Of a stretch of 64,000 nt of DNA, positions 25,025 through 33,430 are shown in pieces. Positions within the stretch are counted from its first letter, which is position 1, and every line of letters begins with the position of its first letter. The DNA lies in assembly GCF_002355435.1 (NCBI RefSeq), contig NZ_AP017313.1, forward strand, positions 4,402,001-4,466,000. Direction: 5' to 3'. The translations under genes and the position numbers were made by a program. Origin of the DNA: Mucilaginibacter gotjawali. Lineage in GTDB: Bacteria; Bacteroidota; Bacteroidia; Sphingobacteriales; Sphingobacteriaceae. Below the pieces are notes generated by a model, which was given only the letters and a program-made list of their open reading frames with translations, did no database searches and was not told the origin of the DNA.

Positions 25025-26023
25025 CTAATTATTCACCATTTTCATTGCACCTTCGGCATAGCGCATGCCTGTATCGGGATATTTATTGATAACCGTCTGT
25101 ATGTCTTTAAGGTCTGCGGCTGTAAGTTCAACGTCAACAGCTGCAGCGTTTTCGCGCAGATATTTTCTTCTTTTGGTGCCGGGGATAGGGATAATATCAT
25201 CGCCTTGCGCCAAAACCCAGGCCAGCGCCAGTTGAGCAGCAGTACAGTTTTTTTGTGAGGCAAGTGCCGCAAAAGCTTCTGCCAGGTGCTCATTATTATC
25301 TTTGTAGGCATCACTGAAACGCGGCAAGGTTTTGCGGAAATCATTGCCACCCAGTTCATCAATTTTAAGGGCATTGGTGATTAACCCGCGCGAAAGCGGG
25401 CTGAAGGGAACCAATGAAATACCGAGCTCCCGGCAAACAGGCAGTATTTCTGCTTCCACATCGCGGGTTAATAACGAAAATTCACTCTGCAAAGCAGCGA
25501 TTGGATGCACCGCGTACGCCTTGCGGATAGATACCGCCGAGGCTTCAGACAAGCCCAAATAGCGCACCTTTCCTTCTTTCACCAAATCGGCCATGGCGCC
25601 AACCATGTCTTCAACCGGTACATTGGGGTCAATACGGTGCGCATAATAAAGATCTATGGTATCGATATTTAAGCGTTTCAGGCTTTTTTCAACAGCTGCT
25701 TTAAGGTATACCGGCGAGCCGTCAAAATACGAGCCCGGCGCGCCAGGGTAACTGTTCGCATCCTGTTGCCTGAAACCAAATTTGGTAGCGATAAAAACAT
25801 TGCCACGATTGTGCGCCAGCACTTTGGCCACCAGCTCTTCGTTTTTACCATTGGCGTAAATATCGGCAGTATCCCAAAAGTTAATCCCAAGGTCAAGGGC
25901 GAGGTTTAAAGTAGCTATGGATTCATCATCATCAAAAGTACCGTAACCATGGTTCATTCCCATGCAGCCCAAACCTATGGCCGAAAGCTTTTCGCCTGTT
26001 TTTCCTAATTCCCTGTATTTCAT
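25025..26023 (-). CDS. aldo/keto reductase
   Basis: This is 332 aa from the ATG at 26023 (MKYRELGKTGEKLSAIGLGC). The longer frame upstream is not family-like. The catalytic tetrad of the NADPH-dependent (alpha/beta)8 barrel is visible: Asp and Tyr in FWDTADIYANG, Lys in FIATKFGF, His in YYAHRID. The C-terminal IPIPGTKRRKYLREN binds the cofactor phosphate. It belongs to the AKR group with a GMNHGYG N-terminal loop, often active on aromatic or small aldehydes. Cytoplasmic. Confidence 0.9.
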   Translation of the reverse strand: MKYRELGKTGEKLSAIGLGCMGMNHGYGTFDDDESIATLNLALDLGINFWDTADIYANGKNEELVAKVLAHNRGNVFIATKFGFRQQDANSYPGAPGSYFDGSPVYLKAAVEKSLKRLNIDTIDLYYAHRIDPNVPVEDMVGAMADLVKEGKVRYLGLSEASAVSIRKAYAVHPIAALQSEFSLLTRDVEAEILPVCRELGISLVPFSPLSRGLITNALKIDELGGNDFRKTLPRFSDAYKDNNEHLAEAFAALASQKNCTAAQLALAWVLAQGDDIIPIPGTKRRKYLRENAAAVDVELTAADLKDIQTVINKYPDTGMRYAEGAMKMVNN

Positions 26024-26178
26024 AAATAGATTGATTTTCATCAAATATAAGGCTGGCGCATACGATATAAACTGTAACATTGTAATATGACTTTTACCTG
26101 AACCGGGACCGGCAAATCACACAATTGTCAAAAATTATATGTTTGAACATTTATTTTTTATTAGAGAAAGTATTGTAG

Positions 26179-26186
26179 TATGTTTG
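26179..26186 (+). promoter_or_regulatory. TAnnTTTG -7 box for the YceI gene
   Basis: TATGTTTG lies 47 nt upstream of the YceI start and matches the Bacteroidota primary sigma factor -7 consensus TAnnTTTG. No good TTG at -33 is obvious. Confidence 0.45.
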
Positions 26187-26233
26187 TGACAAAGAATTAA
26201 ACTTATTAAAGAATCATATCAAAAAAAACAATA

Positions 26234-26806
26234 ATGAAAAAAGCTATTATTTTATTTGCAGTTGCTTTGTTGAACACAGCAGCTTTTGCACAAACCACCT
26301 GGACAAACGACAAAATGCACTCGAAACTGGGTTTTACCATTACCCACTTATCGGTATCTGATGTAGATGGCATCTTTACAGATTTTACCTGTACTATTAC
26401 CGCTTCAAAACCAGATTTCAGCGATGCCAAATTCGCATTGACTGTAAACGCGGCTTCAGTAAATACAGACGTTGATTATCGTGACAAGGACTTACGCAGC
26501 GCCGGCTATTTTGATGTTGCCAAATACCCAATCATTACATTTGCCAGCACAGGCGTAAGCACTGTATCTGCAAACCACTATAAATTAAGCGGAAACCTTA
26601 CTTTACATGGCGTAACAAAACCGGTAACATTGGATCTTTGGTACCGCGGCACCATCACCAACCCAATGACCAAAAAAGATGACGCAGGCTTTAAATTAAC
26701 CGGCACCATCAACCGTACTGATTTTGGCATAGCCCCCAACGCTCCTAACGCAATGCTAAGCACTGATGTTATTATCAATGCTAACGGCGAATTTGCTAAG
26801 CAGTAA
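26234..26806 (+). CDS. YceI family periplasmic protein
   Basis: This 190-aa protein has signal peptide MKKAIILFAVALLNTAAFAQ. The YceI lipocalin-like barrel is recognisable by the HSKLGFTITHLSVSDVDGIF motif, DLRSAGYFDVAKYPIITFAS, LTLHGVTKPVTLDL and the terminal NRTDFGIAPN. Family members bind isoprenoid-type lipids in the periplasm and are often induced by alkaline or other stress. It appears monocistronic with its own promoter and terminator. Confidence 0.92.
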   Translation: MKKAIILFAVALLNTAAFAQTTWTNDKMHSKLGFTITHLSVSDVDGIFTDFTCTITASKPDFSDAKFALTVNAASVNTDVDYRDKDLRSAGYFDVAKYPIITFASTGVSTVSANHYKLSGNLTLHGVTKPVTLDLWYRGTITNPMTKKDDAGFKLTGTINRTDFGIAPNAPNAMLSTDVIINANGEFAKQ

Positions 26807-26836
26807 TTGGTTGATTAGTTGGATTGGGTTGATTAC
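26807..26836. repeat. TTGATTGG-word repeat after the YceI stop
   Basis: TTGGTTGATTAGTTGGATTG and GGTTGATTACG begin at the base following the TAA. The same word family appears at 31372-31490, 49219-49256 and 61388-61437. Confidence 0.55.
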
Positions 26837-26884
26837 GTTCAATATTCCATTAAAAAATCAATCGTCATTGATGAAAAATATTTG

Positions 26885-26918
26885 AAAAACGCTCCGGATT
26901 TCCGGGGCGTTTTTTTTT
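26885..26918 (+). terminator. Rho-independent terminator after YceI
   Basis: An 11-bp stem (AACGCTCCGGA / TCCGGGGCGTT, one G-T wobble) with a 2-nt loop is followed by nine T residues. It terminates the YceI transcript. Confidence 0.9.
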
Positions 26919-27085
26919 GTCTGAACTGGGATTTTTCGTTAGCAATCTTTTTTCAATGGAACTCAGGAAGGCTGCGCCGTTCGTAGGATTAGAGGATTTT
27001 AGGATTTGACCGCGTTTTGGCTATTCGATAGAAATTGTCGCAAGGGGTATAATTGTTGCCTGTCAATTAGCTATTGCCTGTACAA

Positions 27086-27220
27086 TTTTGGCTAAAGCCT
27101 TTATTTACTATCTTTTATCCCGTTGGCTGAAGCCAACGGCAATGAATTATTTTTTTAATTCATTGCCGTCCCATTTATGGGACGGGTTAAAAAGAGAGTG
27201 ACAATTGGCTTTAGCCAAAA
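27086..27220. repeat. nested inverted repeat between YceI and the GH3 gene
   Basis: Outer arms TTTTGGCTAAAGCC (27086-27099) and GGCTTTAGCCAAAA (27207-27220) are perfect reverse complements. Inside are three more hairpins: CGTTGGCTGAAGCCAACG near 27121-27138, CAATGAATT..AATTCATTG, and GTCCCATTTATGGGAC. The rest of the 26919-27307 gap holds a lone end of the GAATT element (26919-26935) and no gene. GGCTAAAGCC-type repeats of this kind are familiar from other Bacteroidota genomes. Confidence 0.75.
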
Positions 27221-27307
27221 GTGCGCTTCTCCGCAAACCCAATCAAACATTTTACAAAAAGCTTATCCGTACTTTTCTATATTTGGGAGAGCCAATTCCA
27301 GCCTTCC

Positions 27308-29710
27308 ATGAAAAAACTATCCCTGCTACTGCTTCTGCTGATTACTACTAAAACCCACGCCCAGGAAAAAAGTATTTACCATAAAGGCTGGATCGACTTT
27401 AATAAAAATGGCAAAATGGATGTGTTTGAAGATCCTTCGCAGCCTATTGATGTGCGTGTGGCCGACCTGCTGAGCCAGATGACCATGGCCGAAAAAACCT
27501 GCCAGCTGGCTACACTTTACGGCTATAAGCGTGTTTTGAAAGAGGAAATGCCCACACCATCCTGGAAAAATGAAGTTTGGAAGGACGGCATTGCCAATAT
27601 CGATGAAGAGCTGAATAACTTAACCTCGCATACCGATGCCGCGCCAACGCAATACTCCTACCCTTACAGCAAACATGCGGCGGCCATTAATACCATCCAA
27701 AAATGGTTTGTGGAGGAAACCCGGATGGGCATCCCGGTTGACTTCACCAACGAAGGGATTCACGGGCTCAACCACGACAGGGCTACACCCCTGCCTGCCC
27801 CTATCGGCATCGGCAGTACATGGGATAAGGAGCTGGTGCGCCATGCCGGCCAGGTAGTTGGTCGCGAAGCAAAAGCGCTGGGCTATACCAATATTTATAC
27901 GCCGATACTGGATGTTTCGCGCGACCAGCGCTGGGGCCGGGTGGTGGAAACCTATGGCGAAAATCCTTTTTTAATAGCCGAAATGGGCAAACAAATGTGT
28001 TTGGGCGTGCAGGAAGAAGGCGTGGCATCTACCTTAAAACATTTTGCGGTGTACAGCGTACCGAAGGGCGGCCGCGATGGCGCCGACCGCACCGACCCGC
28101 ACGTGGCGCCAAGGGAATTGTACGAAATGTTTCTATATCCTTTTCGCAGGGTGATCCAGGAAGCGCACCCGCTGGGGGTAATGAGCAGTTATAACGACTG
28201 GAACGGCGAACCCGTTACCGGTAGCTATTTTTTCCTGACGGAGCTGCTGCGCCAGAAATTTGGCTTTAACGGCTACGTGGTTTCGGACAGCGAAGCGGTT
28301 GAATACCTGTACAGCAAACATCATGTGGCTGATAGCCCCGAAGAAGCGGTAAGGCAGGCTTTTGAAGCGGGGCTGAATGTGCGTACAAATTTTACCATGC
28401 CGCAAACCTATATTATGCCGCTGCGAAACCTTTATAAAGAAGGCAAAATAGCTATGAAAACGCTCGATTCGCGGGTGGGTGATGTGCTTAGGGTGAAATT
28501 TAAGCTGGGCTTGTTTGACCATCCTTATGTGGAAGATACCAAAGCAGCAAATAAACTGGTGCATAACGAAGACGGGACCGCCATGAGTTTAAAAATGAAC
28601 CGGGAGTCGATGGTGTTGTTAAAGAATGAAAATAATTTGCTGCCGTTAAATAAATCAGCCATAAAAAATATTTTGGTGACCGGTCCGTTGGCTACGGAAA
28701 CCAATTACGCGATCAGCAGGTACGGACCGTCACATAATCCCGTAACCAGTGTGCTGGATGGAGTAAAAAATTACGTTGGCACCGGCGTGGTGGTAAACTA
28801 TGCCAAAGGCTGTAATATTATCGACGCTACCTGGCCCGAAAGTGAAATTATTGAAACGCCATTGACCGCGCCGGAGCAAGCCTCAATTGATTCGGCCGTG
28901 GCTGCCGCGAAACAAGCCGACGTTGTTATTGCAGTTGTGGGTGAAGACGTTGACCGTGTTGGCGAAAGTTTATCGCGTACAGGCCTGAACTTGCCCGGCA
29001 GGCAGCTAAAACTTATCCAGGCCTTGCAGGCTACCGGTAAACCGGTGGTAATGGTGATGATAAACGGGCAGCCGCTTACCGTTAACTGGGAAAACAAATA
29101 TGTACCGGCCATACTGGAAGCCTGGTTCCCCGGACCGGAAAGCGGGCGGGTAATTGCTGAAACGCTTTTTGGCGACAATAACCCGGGCGGAAAACTGCCG
29201 ATTACTTTCCCGAAAACTGTCGGGCAGATAGAATTCAACTTCCCCTTTAAACCCGGCAGCCAGGACCCGCAGGGCGGCAAAAACAGCTGGGGAAATACCA
29301 GCGTTAACGGCGCCTTATATCCTTTTGGCTACGGTTTAAGTTATACCACATTTGCTTACAGCAACTTGCAGGTATCGCCCCAAAAAGAAAACCAGCAGGG
29401 CGATGTTGAAGTAAGCGTTGATGTTACCAATACCGGGCAACGCGCCGGCGATGATGTGGTGGAATTGTACCTGAAACAGGAATACAGCAGCGTAACCGTT
29501 TATGATTACGACCTGCGCGGCTTTGACCGCGTGCCCCTGGCCCCCGGCGAAAAGAAGACGGTGCACTTCACCCTGCACCCCGATGACCTGGCCATCCTTG
29601 ATAAAAACATGAACTGGACCGTTGAACCGGGGAGATTTATGGTGATGATCGGGAGCTCATCGGAGGATATCAAACTGAAGCAGGAGTTTGAGGTAGTGGG
29701 GAGAGATTAG
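27308..29710 (+). CDS. bglX: GH3 beta-glucosidase, periplasmic
   Basis: This is 800 aa from the ATG at 27308, where the signal peptide MKKLSLLLLLLITTKTHAQ begins. The 29 upstream codons lie against a repeat and are excluded. Domains: a short Ca-binding-like FNKNGKMDVFEDP linker, the GH3 barrel with THE nucleophile D327 in YVVSDSEAVE and the KHFAVYS motif, the GH3 C-terminal sandwich, and a fibronectin-III-like tail (from about residue 700). It releases terminal beta-linked glucose or xylose from oligosaccharides. The symbol is by analogy to E. coli BglX; the exact sugar is uncertain. Confidence 0.85.
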   Translation: MKKLSLLLLLLITTKTHAQEKSIYHKGWIDFNKNGKMDVFEDPSQPIDVRVADLLSQMTMAEKTCQLATLYGYKRVLKEEMPTPSWKNEVWKDGIANIDEELNNLTSHTDAAPTQYSYPYSKHAAAINTIQKWFVEETRMGIPVDFTNEGIHGLNHDRATPLPAPIGIGSTWDKELVRHAGQVVGREAKALGYTNIYTPILDVSRDQRWGRVVETYGENPFLIAEMGKQMCLGVQEEGVASTLKHFAVYSVPKGGRDGADRTDPHVAPRELYEMFLYPFRRVIQEAHPLGVMSSYNDWNGEPVTGSYFFLTELLRQKFGFNGYVVSDSEAVEYLYSKHHVADSPEEAVRQAFEAGLNVRTNFTMPQTYIMPLRNLYKEGKIAMKTLDSRVGDVLRVKFKLGLFDHPYVEDTKAANKLVHNEDGTAMSLKMNRESMVLLKNENNLLPLNKSAIKNILVTGPLATETNYAISRYGPSHNPVTSVLDGVKNYVGTGVVVNYAKGCNIIDATWPESEIIETPLTAPEQASIDSAVAAAKQADVVIAVVGEDVDRVGESLSRTGLNLPGRQLKLIQALQATGKPVVMVMINGQPLTVNWENKYVPAILEAWFPGPESGRVIAETLFGDNNPGGKLPITFPKTVGQIEFNFPFKPGSQDPQGGKNSWGNTSVNGALYPFGYGLSYTTFAYSNLQVSPQKENQQGDVEVSVDVTNTGQRAGDDVVELYLKQEYSSVTVYDYDLRGFDRVPLAPGEKKTVHFTLHPDDLAILDKNMNWTVEPGRFMVMIGSSSEDIKLKQEFEVVGRD

Positions 29711-29737
29711 AGACTGGAGATTAGAGATTAGTTGAAG
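29704..29737. repeat. GAGATTAGAG-word repeat overlapping the GH3 stop
   Basis: GAGATTAGAGACTGGAGATT and AGAGATTAGTTG begin within the last codons of the GH3 gene, so the repeat supplies the stop codon (TAG). It is one of the short-word intergenic repeats. Confidence 0.5.
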
Positions 29738-29824
29738 AATTCGCAAGGCGGAATGCCGATTGCGGAAGTAAAAATGGTTGAAAGGTGAAAGCTGAACGGC
29801 TATAGGTGGTTTAACCTATCAGGC

Positions 29825-29852
29825 GTAGAGACGTGATGCATCACGTCTCTAC
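29825..29852. repeat. perfect 28-bp palindrome
   Basis: GTAGAGACGTGATG followed by its exact reverse complement gives a 14-bp stem with no loop. GTAGAGACG..CGTCTCTAC repeats are common in several bacterial phyla, mostly between genes. Here it lies 115 nt after the GH3 stop and could terminate transcription or be a relic of a small mobile repeat. Confidence 0.85.
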
Positions 29853-29923
29853 CTGCGTTTTCTTTGGAACCAAAAGCGATATAAGAAGGTCTCTGTAAAT
29901 AACATTAAGTGGTATTTAGCGCC

Positions 29924-29954
29924 TTGCCGTTCTCTTCCTATTTTTGTATATTTG
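29924..29954 (+). promoter_or_regulatory. strong-looking promoter with long leader
   Basis: TTG (29924-29926), 20 nt, then TATATTTG (29947-29954) matches the Bacteroidota TTG-N19/20-TAnnTTTG consensus. The next gene starts at 30391, so the transcript would have a leader of about 430 nt that includes the 43-bp repeats. No ORF was found in the leader. Confidence 0.6.
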
Positions 29955-30113
29955 TGATAGTCACCAAGTCATAATAGGTCAATCCTCTGGTTCAGTTTCT
30001 TTTATAAATCTCCCGGATCTGGTCAAAACCAAAATTCAAACAAGTTCTTTTTCCATTTTTTTACATCTGACTGATAAATAGCATTTTAGCAAAAAACAAG
30101 CCCGATTTCCTTT

Positions 30114-30267
30114 GGTAACCAAAACACGTTTTGCCTTCGGAATCACCCTAAAATCTGGTACCCAAAATGCGTTTTGCCTTCGGAATGCCCCCGAAATGTG
30201 GTACCCAAAACGCGTTTTGCCTTCGGAAATGATTTTTTCCTGCTACCCAAAACGCATTTAGGGTAGC
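30114..30267. repeat. 43-bp tandem repeat (3.5 units) with internal palindromes
   Basis: Units begin at 30114, 30157, 30200 and 30242 (GGTAACC/GGTACCC/GGTACCC/GCTACCC). Each carries CCAAAACRCGTTTTGCCTT or a close variant, followed by CGGAAT. In unit 3 AAAACGCGTTTT is a perfect palindrome. The last half unit folds as GCTACCC...GGGTAGC. The 43-bp period is close to four helical turns, so the palindromes face the same side of the DNA. The rest of the 29711-30390 gap has no gene. Confidence 0.85.
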
Positions 30268-30390
30268 AGAAACCAGCATTTTTCGCCAATTTCTTTATTT
30301 TCGGGGTGAACATATTCATAATTATAGCCTAAATTTATACCGTTTCGGGGCCGGGCAAACCTCCAAAACAACCCTTTATACACTAAACTT

Positions 30391-30861
30391 ATGATCAATA
30401 AAATTGCTCTTTTATCCTTTTTTATTTTTTCATTCTTATCCCGGTCGGCCGTGGCGCAAGAGATCATCGATACCCCCATAGTGCATGACCTTACCCCTAT
30501 AGTTTATAAAACATACCCGGTAAAAGGGCGCGTGATCGGCATGAACCTCGAATTTGTGCAGGGGGTTAGCGTTACTAATAAACGCACTTCCGAAAATGTA
30601 AGCACTGATGTAAATGGTATTTTTCGCATCACCGCCGCCACCGGCGATACGCTCGTGTTTAATATTTCAAAATACTCGAATGATACACTCAGGGTTCGAT
30701 CCCAAAAAGAAAACCTGAACCTGGTTATGATCAAAAGAAAAACGGATAGTTTGCCACCAGGCTATTCAACAGGCGAATACAATAAAGCAAAAAGAGAAGA
30801 TAATGAGCTTTACCGGATCTTGAATAAAGATGCGAAAACTGAAGAGAAATGGAAGTATTGA
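30391..30861 (+). CDS. small periplasmic carboxypeptidase-regulatory-like protein, copy 1
   Basis: This 156-aa protein has a signal peptide ending near VAQE (residue 23). The core, residues 44-115 (VKGRVIGMNLEFVQGVSVTN, TDVNGIFRITAATGDTLVF), is the beta-sandwich found at the N-terminus of SusC-like receptors (CarboxypepD_reg-like), here standing alone. The C-terminal tail is basic and acidic (REDNELYRILNKDAKTEEKW). Function unknown; a role in surface or periplasmic binding is possible. It is a tandem paralogue of the next gene, 24 bp away. Confidence 0.75.
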   Translation: MINKIALLSFFIFSFLSRSAVAQEIIDTPIVHDLTPIVYKTYPVKGRVIGMNLEFVQGVSVTNKRTSENVSTDVNGIFRITAATGDTLVFNISKYSNDTLRVRSQKENLNLVMIKRKTDSLPPGYSTGEYNKAKREDNELYRILNKDAKTEEKWKY

Positions 30862-30885
30862 TCACCTTTACGAAATTGAAATAAA

Positions 30886-31374
30886 ATGAGAAAATACCTG
30901 CCCATATTTGCCTTGCTGGCGCTACTTTCCAAAGCTGCTTTTTGCCAGGAGATTATTGATACGCCGATAGAGCATTATATTGTGTATAAGGATCCAAAAG
31001 TTATCAAAGTAAAAATTAACCCGCCTTTTGCAATAACCGGCCGCGTTATTGGGATGAACCTTGAAAATGTACAGGGTGTTATGGTAACTAATATATGCAC
31101 TGCTGAAACTGCGAAAACCGACAACAACGGAATTTATCATATCCACGCGGCGAAAGGTGATACGCTTGCATTTGTGATCCCTAAATATTCCAACGAGTTG
31201 AGGGGTATCAAACCGTCAAGGGAAAATTTGAATATCATCCTGATAAAACGAAAGGCGGATAGTTTTGTTAATAAAAGCCCCGGGCGCGATTATAGCAAAG
31301 CCCTAAGTGATGACAATGAGCTTTACCGCATCCTTGAAAAAGATGCGAAGCTGGAAGGGAAGTGGATTTATTAA
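30886..31374 (+). CDS. small periplasmic carboxypeptidase-regulatory-like protein, copy 2
   Basis: This 162-aa protein has a signal peptide (cleavage near FCQE). It repeats the layout of copy 1: EIIDTPIEHYIVYKD linker, ITGRVIGMNLENVQGVMVTN domain start, TDNNGIYHIHAAKGDTLAF, and the tail SDDNELYRILEKDAKLEGKW. The strong conservation of the tail, outside the domain, suggests it is functional. Co-transcribed with copy 1. Confidence 0.75.
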   Translation: MRKYLPIFALLALLSKAAFCQEIIDTPIEHYIVYKDPKVIKVKINPPFAITGRVIGMNLENVQGVMVTNICTAETAKTDNNGIYHIHAAKGDTLAFVIPKYSNELRGIKPSRENLNIILIKRKADSFVNKSPGRDYSKALSDDNELYRILEKDAKLEGKWIY

Positions 31375-31490
31375 GTTGATTAGGGTAATTGAGTTAAATC
31401 AGGTAATTGATTTTAGGCTTTCCGACTTCACCTTTTAAACTTAATCAACAACTCACTTAATCAACTTAATCAACAACTCACCTATTCCAC
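31372..31490. repeat. TTGATTAAG-word inverted repeat
   Basis: The left arm begins at the stop codon (TAAGTTGATTAGGGTAATTG) and the right arm (31436-31490) is of complementary words (CTTAATCAACAACTCAC, repeated). The loop holds about 25 nt. It lies between the twin genes and the ROK regulator. Confidence 0.6.
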
Positions 31491-31581
31491 CCTTGATATT
31501 CATTACTTTATTGCTAATTTTAGGCGATAAATTAATCTATTGCCGCTATGCCGGGAAGCAGGCAATAAACCCCTTTTTTAA

Positions 31582-32796
31582 ATGGAAATAAAACCGAAAA
31601 GTGTAAAAAGCACTCATTTAAAAAACATGATCATCAAATGCCTTTATTTTGATAAGGCTATGTCATGTGCCGAATTGAGTGAATTGTTTGACAAAAGCAT
31701 CCCCTCCATAGCCAAAGCGGTTAATGAATTGATTGAAGAAGGTTTTGTAATTGAGCAGGGATATGCCCCATCAAGCGGCGGGCGGCGGCCATTAATGTAT
31801 GCCATCAATGCCAGCGCCATGTATATCCTTTCCATAGCCATGGACCAACTGTCAACGCGCATTCAACTGGTCGACCTGCTCAACCATCCCGTTGCAGACA
31901 TGGAAATGTTCGACCTGAAACTTTTGCATAACGAGCAGGCGCTTGATTTACTGGTTGAAAAAATCAACAATTATCTTGCACACTCCGGGATCCCGAAAGA
32001 AAAGATCGCAGGCATAGGCATTGGGATGCCTGGTTTTATAAACCCTATAAAAGGCATCAACTATACTTATCTTGATGCAGGTGATAAAACCTTAAACCAA
32101 TACCTTTCCGACGAAACAGGTTTGCCGGCTTATATCGATAACGATTCCAGCCTGATTGCTTTGGCCGAACAAAAATTCGGGATAGCCAGGTCGCAAAAAG
32201 AAGTAATGGTGATTAACCTGGGCTGGGGCATTGGTTTGGGGATGATCGTTAACGGCGAGATCTTCAGGGGCAGAAACGGCTTTGCGGGTGAGTTCAGTCA
32301 CATCCCCATATCCGAAGATGGAGCGCTTTGCACCTGCGGCAAACGCGGCTGCCTTGAAGCTGAAGCATCGATGCTGGTGGTATCAAAAAAAGCGATAGAA
32401 GGCATACAGCAAGGCAGGATAACCAGTTTAAAGCAAATTGATGAGGCACATTCAAAGCAAATGGGCGATGCCATCATGGAAGCCGCTTTAAACGGCGACC
32501 AGTTTGCCATTGAGCTTTTTTCGGATGCGGGCTATAAAATCGGCAAAGCGCTGGCCATACTCATCCATATCATGAACCCGCAGGCCATTGTATTAAGCGG
32601 CCATGGCGCTAAGGTTGGTAAAATATTACTGGCGCCTATTCAGCAGGCTTTGCATAAATATTGTATTCCACGGCTTTCGCGCGGCACTGAACTGTTAATT
32701 TCTGAACTTGGTTTCGACGCTGAGCTCATAGGCGCTGCGGTACTGGTGATGGAGAATTTTGACAAGGAAGTAAAAAGCCAACTGGTGGCAGGTTGA
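31582..32796 (+). CDS. ROK family transcriptional regulator
   Basis: This 404-aa protein has an N-terminal winged helix (AELSELFDKSIPSIAKAVNE, residues 30-55, and the GGRRP wing) fused to a sugar-kinase-like ROK domain. The ROK zinc signature is CTCGKRGCLE near residue 250; the phosphate-binding GWGIGLG and the GMPGFI motif are present. The layout is that of NagC/XylR-type repressors, which sense a sugar or sugar phosphate. The presumed target genes are not adjacent, so the regulon is unknown. Confidence 0.9.
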   Translation: MEIKPKSVKSTHLKNMIIKCLYFDKAMSCAELSELFDKSIPSIAKAVNELIEEGFVIEQGYAPSSGGRRPLMYAINASAMYILSIAMDQLSTRIQLVDLLNHPVADMEMFDLKLLHNEQALDLLVEKINNYLAHSGIPKEKIAGIGIGMPGFINPIKGINYTYLDAGDKTLNQYLSDETGLPAYIDNDSSLIALAEQKFGIARSQKEVMVINLGWGIGLGMIVNGEIFRGRNGFAGEFSHIPISEDGALCTCGKRGCLEAEASMLVVSKKAIEGIQQGRITSLKQIDEAHSKQMGDAIMEAALNGDQFAIELFSDAGYKIGKALAILIHIMNPQAIVLSGHGAKVGKILLAPIQQALHKYCIPRLSRGTELLISELGFDAELIGAAVLVMENFDKEVKSQLVAG

Positions 32797-32910
32797 GGAC
32801 CATAGTAGATGGACCAAGTGCATGGCAGAATCAATCGGCAGGCAAAGCCTATAACTCTTAAATTTGACCCCAAATTACCATGGTCCATGGACTATCGACC
32901 ATGGACTTAA
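32797..32910. repeat. CCATGGTC-word inverted repeat
   Basis: The left arm (GGACCATAGTAGATGGACC) starts at the ROK stop. The right arm (32879-32910) is CATGGTCCATGGACTATCGA then CCATGGAC. This is the same word family as 5370 and 18232. Confidence 0.6.
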
Positions 32911-32938
32911 AACATTAGTGTCTATTCCTCAATAATTT

Positions 32939-33400
32939 ATGCAAATTAAAAGAATAACCCTATCTGAATACCAACTGGTAACCGGCCTGTTTGATAAATA
33001 CCGGGTATTTTATAAGCAACCATCGGACATTCCACTTGCCGAAAAATTCATCAGGGAACGTCTTGAAAATAAGGAGTCTGTAATTTTCGTGGCTTTTGAT
33101 AACGATGGTTCGCCCGCAGGTTTTACACAACTATATCCCTTAATTTCATCCGTAAGGGCGATAAAAAACTGGCTGCTGAATGATCTTTATGTTGATGCCG
33201 CTTACCGCAAACAAGGCGTCGGCGAAGCCCTCATAAAAACCGCTATGGATTTTGCAGCGGGTGAGAATGCAGTGTACCTAAAACTGGAAACAGCCGTGGA
33301 TAACTATGCCGCCCAAAGCCTTTACGAGGCCATTGGTTTTAAGAAACAGGAACCTGAAACCGGGTATTTGACTTATAAGATAGAAGTAAACAAGCAATAA
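32939..33400 (+). CDS. GNAT family N-acetyltransferase
   Basis: This 153-aa protein has the GNAT fold: ESVIFVAFDNDGSPAGFTQL (strands 2-4), LYVDAAYRKQGVGEALIKTA giving the acetyl-CoA loop (R-x-x-G-x-G-type) near residues 84-100, and NYAAQSLYEAIGFKKQ near 122. The acceptor is unknown. It lies 30 bp before a HAD phosphatase in the same direction. Confidence 0.88.
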   Translation: MQIKRITLSEYQLVTGLFDKYRVFYKQPSDIPLAEKFIRERLENKESVIFVAFDNDGSPAGFTQLYPLISSVRAIKNWLLNDLYVDAAYRKQGVGEALIKTAMDFAAGENAVYLKLETAVDNYAAQSLYEAIGFKKQEPETGYLTYKIEVNKQ

Positions 33401-33430
33401 ATATTATCAAAAAAAAAACAAACAGAATAA

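Noticed and set aside
30114..30267. 43-bp repeats considered as a CRISPR array
   Set aside because: The units are directly adjacent with no unique spacers and there are no cas genes in the window.
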